Below, piece after piece: positions 43,117 to 48,361 of a stretch of 48,361 nt of DNA. The stretch covers positions 1 through 48,361 of the forward strand of contig JBAYOV010000027.1 of the NCBI GenBank assembly GCA_041678045.1. Reading direction: 5' to 3'. Position 1 is the first letter of the stretch. Each line of letters begins with the position of its first letter. Under the pieces are notes generated by a model, which was not told the DNA's origin, searched no databases, and saw nothing but the letters and a program-made list of their open reading frames with translations. Source of the DNA: UBA2357 sp041678045. Lineage in GTDB: Bacteria; Pseudomonadota; Gammaproteobacteria; Burkholderiales; Rhodocyclaceae. Both the position numbers and the translations under genes were made by a program.

Positions 43117-44258
43117 TTCTGCCGCCTGCCACGCTGGGTATGCTGGGGGGCGGCCAGCTTGGCCGCTTCTTCGTTTCTGCCGCACATGAAATGGGCTACA
43201 AGGTGTGGGTGCTTGACCCCGATCCGCACAGCCCGGCCGGTCTGATTGCCGACCGTCATCTGGTGGCTACCTACGACGACCCCGAGGCGCTCGATGACAT
43301 GGCCGCGCACTGCGCCGCAGTGAGTACCGAATTCGAGAACGTGCCGGCCGCAACGCTGGAGCGGCTCGCCCGCCGGTTGCCGGTGCGTCCTGCCGCGCAG
43401 GCGGTGGCGGTGTGCCAGAACCGCATGGACGAAAAGCGCTTTCTGGCCGACAACGGCTTGCCGCACGGGCCGCTGGCCTTCATCCATGCCGAGGAAGACA
43501 TCCTCCGGGCCGATGCAGCCCTGTATCCGGCCGTGCTCAAGGTGGCGCGTTTCGGCTATGACGGCAAGGGGCAGGCGCGGGTCGCCAACACCGGGGAGGC
43601 GTTGCAGGCGTTTCGTGATTTCAGGGGAGAACCCTGCGTGCTGGAGCGCATGCTGACGCTCGATTGCGAGCTGTCGGTGGTGCTGGCGCGCAGCGAGGAC
43701 GGCGAGGTGAGGTCTTTCCCGGTGGTGGAAAACCAGCACCGCAAGGGCATTCTGGATGTGAGCATCGCGCCGGCGCGGGTGAGCGATACCCTGCAGGCAC
43801 AGGCCCGCGAGGTGGCCGCCAGGATCGCCGCGCATCTGGGCTATGTGGGCACGCTGGCGGTGGAGTTCTTCGTCAGCGATGGTCGGCTGTATGTAAATGA
43901 AATGGCGCCCCGTCCGCACAACAGCGGCCACCACACTCTGGATGCCTGCGTGAGCAGCCAGTATGACCAGCAGGTGCGGGCGCTGACCGGCCTGCCGCTG
44001 GGCGAAACCGGACAGCATTCCGCCGCCGTGATGGTGAATCTGCTCGGCGACCTGTGGTTCGACGGTGAGCACTACCGCGAGCCGGATTGGGCAGTGCTGC
44101 ATGCGGTGCCGGGTTTGCGCCTGCATCTGTATGGCAAGCATGAGGCTCGGCCCGGCCGCAAGATGGGTCACTTCACCGTGATCGGCGACGATGCCGGCAC
44201 GGTACTGGCTCGCGCCTTGCTGGCGCGGGCGGCGATCGGCATTCGTGATGACGCATGA
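43113..44258 (+). CDS. purK: N5-carboxyaminoimidazole ribonucleotide synthetase (381 aa)
   Basis: PurK uses ATP and bicarbonate to carboxylate AIR. It is an ATP-grasp enzyme, with the N-terminal GMLGGGQLGRFFVSAAHEMG, the FEN motif STEFENVPAATLE, VLKVARFGYDGKGQARV, and NEMAPRPHNSGHHTLDAC near the active site. It overlaps purE and the following sua5 gene by 4 bases, giving a tight operon. Confidence 0.98.
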   Translation: MILPPATLGMLGGGQLGRFFVSAAHEMGYKVWVLDPDPHSPAGLIADRHLVATYDDPEALDDMAAHCAAVSTEFENVPAATLERLARRLPVRPAAQAVAVCQNRMDEKRFLADNGLPHGPLAFIHAEEDILRADAALYPAVLKVARFGYDGKGQARVANTGEALQAFRDFRGEPCVLERMLTLDCELSVVLARSEDGEVRSFPVVENQHRKGILDVSIAPARVSDTLQAQAREVAARIAAHLGYVGTLAVEFFVSDGRLYVNEMAPRPHNSGHHTLDACVSSQYDQQVRALTGLPLGETGQHSAAVMVNLLGDLWFDGEHYREPDWAVLHAVPGLRLHLYGKHEARPGRKMGHFTVIGDDAGTVLARALLARAAIGIRDDA

Positions 44259-45283
44259 TGCAGCCGAGTGCCCCCACGCCTGACAACATCGACCGCGCCG
44301 TTGCGCTGTTGCGCGCCGGCGAACTGGTGGCGCTGCCCACCGAGACGGTGTACGGACTGGGCGCGGATGCGGCCAATCCGCAGGCCGTCGCACGCATTTT
44401 TGCCGCCAAGGGGCGTCCGGCCGACCATCCGCTGATTGTGCACTTGCCGGATGCGGAGCATCTGCCACGCTGGGCACGCTCGATTCCCAAGGAGGCGCTG
44501 GCTTTGGCGCGCGCCTTCTGGCCCGGGCCGCTGACCCTGATCCTGAAGCGCGAGAAGGGGGTGCCCGACGCAGTCACCGGCGGGCAGGACACGGTGGGGG
44601 TGCGGGTGCCCGGCCATCCGGTGGCGCTGCAACTGCTGCGCGCCTTCGATTCCGGCATTGCCGCACCCAGTGCCAACCGCTTCGGGCGCATCAGCCCGAC
44701 CACCGCCCGGCATGTGATCGAGGAGCTCGACAACCGGGTGGCCATGGTGCTCGACGGTGGCTCCTGCGAGGTTGGCATCGAATCGACGATTCTCGACCTC
44801 TCGTCGGGGTCGCCGCGCATCCTGCGTCCGGGGGTCATCGGCGCGGCGCAGATTGCTGCCGTGATCGGCCGCGAGCCCTTGCTGCGCGAGACGGGCGGGG
44901 CCGCCGGGGCAAGCGAGGCCAGCGGATCGCTGCACGCCGCCATGCTCCCCCGGGTGTCCGGGTCGCTGGCCGCACACTATGCCCCGCGCACCCCCATGCA
45001 ACTGCTTGGCGCACCGGCCCTGTCCGAGGCCGTGCTGGACGCTGCCCGCGCAGGCCGGCGCCTGGCCGTGCTGGCCTTTGCGCCGCCTGACCCGTCGGTG
45101 GCGGACTGGCAGTGCGCCCCCCGTGATCCGGCACAGTATGCACACGACCTGTATGCCAGCCTGCGCCGGCTCGATGCGCTGGGGGCCGACCTGATCCTGG
45201 TCGAAGCGCCGCCGCATGATTCCGCCTGGGCCGCCGTGGCCGACCGGCTTGGCCGCGCTGCGGTGGGGGCCGGGCGGGACTGA
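44255..45283 (+). CDS. Threonylcarbamoyl-AMP synthase, Sua5/YrdC family (342 aa)
   Basis: It makes threonylcarbamoyl-AMP from Thr, bicarbonate and ATP for tRNA t6A37. The YrdC core has LPTETVYGLGADA, FAAKGRPADHPLIVHL, RVPGHPVALQLLRAF and SAPSANRFGRISPTTA. A linker and the C-terminal Sua5 domain (GSLAAHYAPRTPMQLL onward) make it the long Sua5 type rather than the short TsaC type. Its start overlaps the end of purK. Regulation is presumably with the folD-purE-purK operon. Confidence 0.95.
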   Translation: MMQPSAPTPDNIDRAVALLRAGELVALPTETVYGLGADAANPQAVARIFAAKGRPADHPLIVHLPDAEHLPRWARSIPKEALALARAFWPGPLTLILKREKGVPDAVTGGQDTVGVRVPGHPVALQLLRAFDSGIAAPSANRFGRISPTTARHVIEELDNRVAMVLDGGSCEVGIESTILDLSSGSPRILRPGVIGAAQIAAVIGREPLLRETGGAAGASEASGSLHAAMLPRVSGSLAAHYAPRTPMQLLGAPALSEAVLDAARAGRRLAVLAFAPPDPSVADWQCAPRDPAQYAHDLYASLRRLDALGADLILVEAPPHDSAWAAVADRLGRAAVGAGRD

Positions 45284-45481
45284 ACCGGACCTGCCGTTTT
45301 CCCGAACTTGCGCCCCGGCGCAGGTTCCCGCATCGTTCATGCTTCCATTCCCGATCAATATCAAAGACAGTCATGACAGGTGACGGGTGCGGCCCTGCGC
45401 ACACCGTTCCGGCCGGGGGAGGGGGCAGCATCTGAACACCGGGCCGGCATCCGTCGGCCCGGAGCATGCACGGGAGGCGGT

Positions 45482-47086
45482 ATGGAAGCAGGCCACAGCG
45501 TGCTGGCGCGCTTTCGTGGGGATTTTTTTGGAGGACTGACGGCCGGAGTGGTGGCCTTGCCGCTCGCGCTGGCCTTTGGCGTGGCGTCCGGAGCCGGGGC
45601 TGCGGCCGGCCTGTATGGGGCGATTGCGCTGGGCTTGCTCGCCGCCGTGTTCGGTGGCACGCGCATGCAGATTTCGGGGCCCACCGGGCCGATGACGGTG
45701 GTGTTCGCGTCGGCCCTGATTGCGGTGGGCGGAAACCTGCAGATTGCCATGGCCGCTGTGCTGCTGGGTGGCCTGATGCAGATCGGGCTGGGGCTGCTGA
45801 AGGTCGGCGGAGTGGTGCGCTTCATCCCGTATCCGGTGGTGTCCGGCTTCATGAGCGGCATCGGCGCGATCATCATCCTGCTGCAGTTTGCGCCCTTGCT
45901 CGGTGCCCCCTCGGCGAGTGCGCCGCTGCGGGCGATCACGGGGCTGCCGGAGGCGCTGGCGCAGATCAATGGCGAAGCCTTGCTGCTCGGATTTCTGACG
46001 CTGGTGATCGTGTTCCGCACGCCCATGGCCCTGAGTCGCATTGTGCCGGCGCCGCTCATGGCCCTGATCGCGATGACCCTGCTGTCGGTGGTGGCCGGCT
46101 TCACAGTGCCGGTGATTGGCGAGATTCCGATGGGGCTGCCGGAGCTGAGTCTGCCCCAGTTCACGCTGGAAACCTGGACCGCCGTGCTCGTGCTCGGTGC
46201 CACCCTGGCCATGCTTGGCAGCATCGATAGCCTGCTGACCTCGCTGGTGGCCGACTCGGTCACGCGTACCCGCCACAACTCCAACCGCGAGCTGATCGGG
46301 CAGGGGGTGGGCAATATGGTGTGCGCCTTTGTGGGCGGTTTGCCGGGGGCCGGGGCGACCATGCGTACCGTGGTCAACATCAAGGCCGGCGGGCGAGGGC
46401 GCTTGTCGGGGGTGATCCATGCCCTGTTCCTGCTGATCCTGCTGCTGGGTGCGGCGCCGCTGGCCACGCAGATTCCGCTGGCGGTGCTGGCCGGCATCCT
46501 GATCAAGGTTGGCGTGGATATTCTGGACTACCGCCTGCTGCGCTTGCTGCGCACCGCTCCGCGTGAGGATGTGGCGGTCATGGCGGCGGTGTTTTCGCTG
46601 ACCGTGTTCGTCGATCTGATTGTCGCGGTGGGCATCGGGGTGGCGCTGTCGATGGCGCTGATCATCCACCAGTTGTCGCGCCAGGTGAGCTTTCGCGTGT
46701 CGCCCTTGCAGGAAGAAGCGGGCACTGCGGCGGTGGTCGAACCGGTGGTCAGCGGCATGGAAGGCGGGGTGCGGATTGTGGAGATCGATGGGCCATTCTT
46801 CTTCGGCTCCACCAGCCAGTTGCTGGACCGGGTCGACCAGGTGATGGGGACCGAGGCGGTGGTGTTCGACTGCACCCGCGTGCCCTTCATGGACCTGTCG
46901 GCCCAGTTTGCGCTGGAGGAGATGGTCGAGCGCCTGAAGCTGCAGGCGATACCGGTGGGGATCGTGGTGTCGCCGGCCTTGCTGATCCGTTTCCGGCGAC
47001 TGAATGCGCCACACCTGCCGGCGCACCTGTTTCATGCCACGCTGGAGGAGGCCTTGCAGGCCGTGCGCCAGCGCCTGCCGGCATGA
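45482..47086 (+). CDS. SulP-family anion transporter with STAS domain (534 aa)
   Basis: GGGAGG lies before the ATG at 45482. The membrane part (about 15-415) has the SulP signature region (GDFFGGLTAGVVALPLALAF, ASGAGAAAGLYGAI, GGTRMQISGPTGPMTVVF) and about 12-14 hydrophobic helices. The C-terminal STAS domain (about 430-530) has FFFGSTSQLLDRVDQVM and VVFDCTRVPFMDLSAQFAL. SulP proteins carry sulfate, bicarbonate or dicarboxylates; the sequence alone does not settle which. It starts 198 bases after sua5, so it probably has its own promoter. Bicarbonate use is suggested only by the neighbouring PurK and Sua5. Confidence 0.94.
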   Translation: MEAGHSVLARFRGDFFGGLTAGVVALPLALAFGVASGAGAAAGLYGAIALGLLAAVFGGTRMQISGPTGPMTVVFASALIAVGGNLQIAMAAVLLGGLMQIGLGLLKVGGVVRFIPYPVVSGFMSGIGAIIILLQFAPLLGAPSASAPLRAITGLPEALAQINGEALLLGFLTLVIVFRTPMALSRIVPAPLMALIAMTLLSVVAGFTVPVIGEIPMGLPELSLPQFTLETWTAVLVLGATLAMLGSIDSLLTSLVADSVTRTRHNSNRELIGQGVGNMVCAFVGGLPGAGATMRTVVNIKAGGRGRLSGVIHALFLLILLLGAAPLATQIPLAVLAGILIKVGVDILDYRLLRLLRTAPREDVAVMAAVFSLTVFVDLIVAVGIGVALSMALIIHQLSRQVSFRVSPLQEEAGTAAVVEPVVSGMEGGVRIVEIDGPFFFGSTSQLLDRVDQVMGTEAVVFDCTRVPFMDLSAQFALEEMVERLKLQAIPVGIVVSPALLIRFRRLNAPHLPAHLFHATLEEALQAVRQRLPA

Positions 47087-47244
47087 AACCGGGTGCCCGC
47101 ATCGGGCCCGCAGGCCGGGCTGGAGGATGTCGACCCGATGCATCGGACCAAGAGTAGAATCAAACGTTGCGTGCCGTCTGCCTGCATTGGCAGCGTCACT
47201 TGCGTGCGCATCGGCGGTCCCGGAGCGGGGGTGCCGATGCTGCA

Positions 47245-47275
47245 TTGCACATTGGTCTTATAAAAGACATATAAT
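47245..47275 (+). promoter_or_regulatory. acnB promoter
   Basis: TATAAT (47270-47275) is a consensus -10. The best -35 is TTGCAC (47245-47250), 19 bases away, which is longer than the ideal 17. The leader to the GTG at 47348 is about 65 bases. Confidence 0.6.
47255..47268. promoter_or_regulatory. Near-palindrome at the acnB promoter
   Basis: GTCTT-ATAA-AAGAC (GTCTTATAAAAGAC) lies between the likely -35 and -10 of acnB. That is a good place for a repressor. The regulator is not known; similar GntR-type sites near TCA-cycle genes exist, from memory only. Confidence 0.5.
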
Positions 47276-47347
47276 GTGAAAACTGTCCGGGTGGACGTTG
47301 TCGTCGTGCCGGATGTCCAGTCACTTCAACGATGGAAGGAAACCGCC

Positions 47348-48361
47348 GTGCTTGAAGCTTACCGTGCCCATGTCGCCGAGCGTGCCGCCCTCGGCATCCC
47401 CGCCCTGCCGCTGAACAAGCAGCAGACCACCGATCTGGTCGAACTGCTGAAGAACCCGCCGGCTGGCGAGGAGGCTTTCCTGGTCGAACTGCTCACCTAC
47501 CGCGTGCCGGCCGGTGTGGATGATGCGGCCAAGGTGAAGGCCGAATTCCTGGCCAAGGTTGCCAAGGGTGAAGAAGCCTGTGCGCTGGTGTCCCGCGAGA
47601 AGGCCACCGAGTTGCTCGGCACCATGCTGGGCGGCTTCAACATCAAGCCGATGATCGACCTGCTCGCCGACGGCGCAGTGGGCGGTATCGCTGCCGAGGG
47701 CCTGAAGAAGACCCTGCTGATGTTCGACTATTTCCACGACGTCAAGGAACTGGCCGCCGCTGGCAACGCCAACGCCAAGGCCGTGATGCAGTCCTGGGCC
47801 GACGCCGAGTGGTTCACCAGCCGCCCGGAAGTGCCGGCTTCGCAGAAGCTCACCGTATTCAAGGTCACCGGCGAAACCAACACCGACGACCTGTCGCCTG
47901 CGCCGGACGCCTGGTCGCGCCCCGACATCCCGCTGCACGCGCTGGCCATGCTGAAGAACCCGCGTCCGGGCATCGAGCCGGAAGAAGCCGGTGTGCGCGG
48001 CCCGGTCAAGTTCCTCGAAGAACTGCGCGCCAAGGGCAATCTGGTGGCCTACGTCGGTGACGTGGTCGGTACCGGTTCCTCGCGCAAATCCGCCACCAAC
48101 TCGGTGCTGTGGTTCACCGGCGAAGACATCCCCTTCGTGCCGAACAAGCGTTTCGGCGGCGTGTGCCTGGGCTCCAAGATCGCCCCGATCTTCTTCAACA
48201 CCATGGAAGACGCCGGCGCGCTGCCGATCGAAATCGACGCCGGCCAGATGGACATGGGCGACGAGATCGAACTCACGGTCGACCAGACCACCGGCAAGGT
48301 CACCGCGCTGAAGAACGGCGCCGTGATCGCCGAAAGCCAGCTCAAGACCCTGGTGATCCTC
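47348..48361 (+). CDS. acnB: Aconitase B, 5' part (runs off the window)
   Basis: The frame from the GTG at 47348 (GGAAGG upstream) stays open to the window end, giving 338 residues of the usual 860 or so. The N-terminal HEAT-like domain (MLEAYRAHVAERAALGIPAL, EEAFLVELLTYRVPAGVDDA) and then the swivel-like part (TNTDDLSPAPDAWSRPDIPL, VGTGSSRKSATNSVLW, RFGGVCLGSKIAPIFFN) are those of AcnB, the bifunctional aconitate hydratase/2-methylisocitrate dehydratase. The Fe-S Cys ligands lie further downstream, outside the window. Confidence 0.97.
   Translation, partial: MLEAYRAHVAERAALGIPALPLNKQQTTDLVELLKNPPAGEEAFLVELLTYRVPAGVDDAAKVKAEFLAKVAKGEEACALVSREKATELLGTMLGGFNIKPMIDLLADGAVGGIAAEGLKKTLLMFDYFHDVKELAAAGNANAKAVMQSWADAEWFTSRPEVPASQKLTVFKVTGETNTDDLSPAPDAWSRPDIPLHALAMLKNPRPGIEPEEAGVRGPVKFLEELRAKGNLVAYVGDVVGTGSSRKSATNSVLWFTGEDIPFVPNKRFGGVCLGSKIAPIFFNTMEDAGALPIEIDAGQMDMGDEIELTVDQTTGKVTALKNGAVIAESQLKTLVIL

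Overview
The window is about 48 kb of GC-rich DNA that reads as a betaproteobacterial chromosome. The protein set suggests Rhodocyclales (Thauera/Azoarcus-like): an aceE-aceF-lpd operon with lipoyl domains on both AceF and Lpd, many chemotaxis receptors and c-di-GMP proteins, DUF1178, the DUF2868/DUF3482 pair, and AcnB. The lineage is inferred from protein character, not from a search.

Layout. (1) 1-4112 is mobile-element debris: the 3' part of a giant phage/ICE-type polyvalent protein, cut by a degraded IS200/IS605 tnpB whose right end lies a few bases from the next gene. (2) 4117-7068 (-) is a large fusion of a RelE-like domain, an SF1 (UvrD-like) helicase and ankyrin repeats. It is the best candidate here for an undescribed defence-type gene. 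(3) 7086-17387 holds an Aer-like PAS chemoreceptor, two unknown genes, an orphan FliD-C-like protein, a beta-solenoid protein, an alkaline-phosphatase-fold enzyme, a DUF1178 protein and a second, dCache-type chemoreceptor. Both chemoreceptors have clear sigma-28 (FliA) promoters. (4) 17574-30418 holds a PBP-GAF-HD-GYP-degenerate-GGDEF protein, an ArsC/LMW-phosphatase protein, tRNA-Ser(GGA), a YitT membrane protein, RibA, two paralogous diguanylate cyclases, and the DUF2868 membrane protein overlapped by a DUF3482 GTPase. (5) 30501-36386 (-) is the pyruvate dehydrogenase operon, with a good sigma-70 promoter and an operator-like palindrome. (6) 36909-41660 is a periplasmic binding protein divergent from a PAS histidine kinase and its overlapping FixJ-type regulator. 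(7) 41729-47086 is folD-purE-purK-sua5 with 4-bp overlaps, followed by a SulP anion transporter. (8) 47348-end is the 5' part of acnB behind its own promoter.

How the parts may work together. Regions 3-4 are mostly signalling: chemotaxis input (two receptors), c-di-GMP synthesis (two cyclases) and breakdown (HD-GYP). Regions 5-8 are central metabolism: pyruvate to acetyl-CoA, C1/purine synthesis, tRNA t6A and aconitase. In region 7 both PurK and Sua5 consume bicarbonate, and the next gene is a SulP-family transporter, a family that includes bicarbonate carriers.

The most interesting non-genic structure is a pair of inverted REP-like palindromes lying in frame in the flexible linkers of both AceF and Lpd. 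Others are a 14-bp tandem array upstream of aceE, DnaA-box-like sites near tRNA-Ser, and palindromes at the aceE, acnB and second chemoreceptor promoters. No CRISPR array, rRNA or intact transposase was seen.
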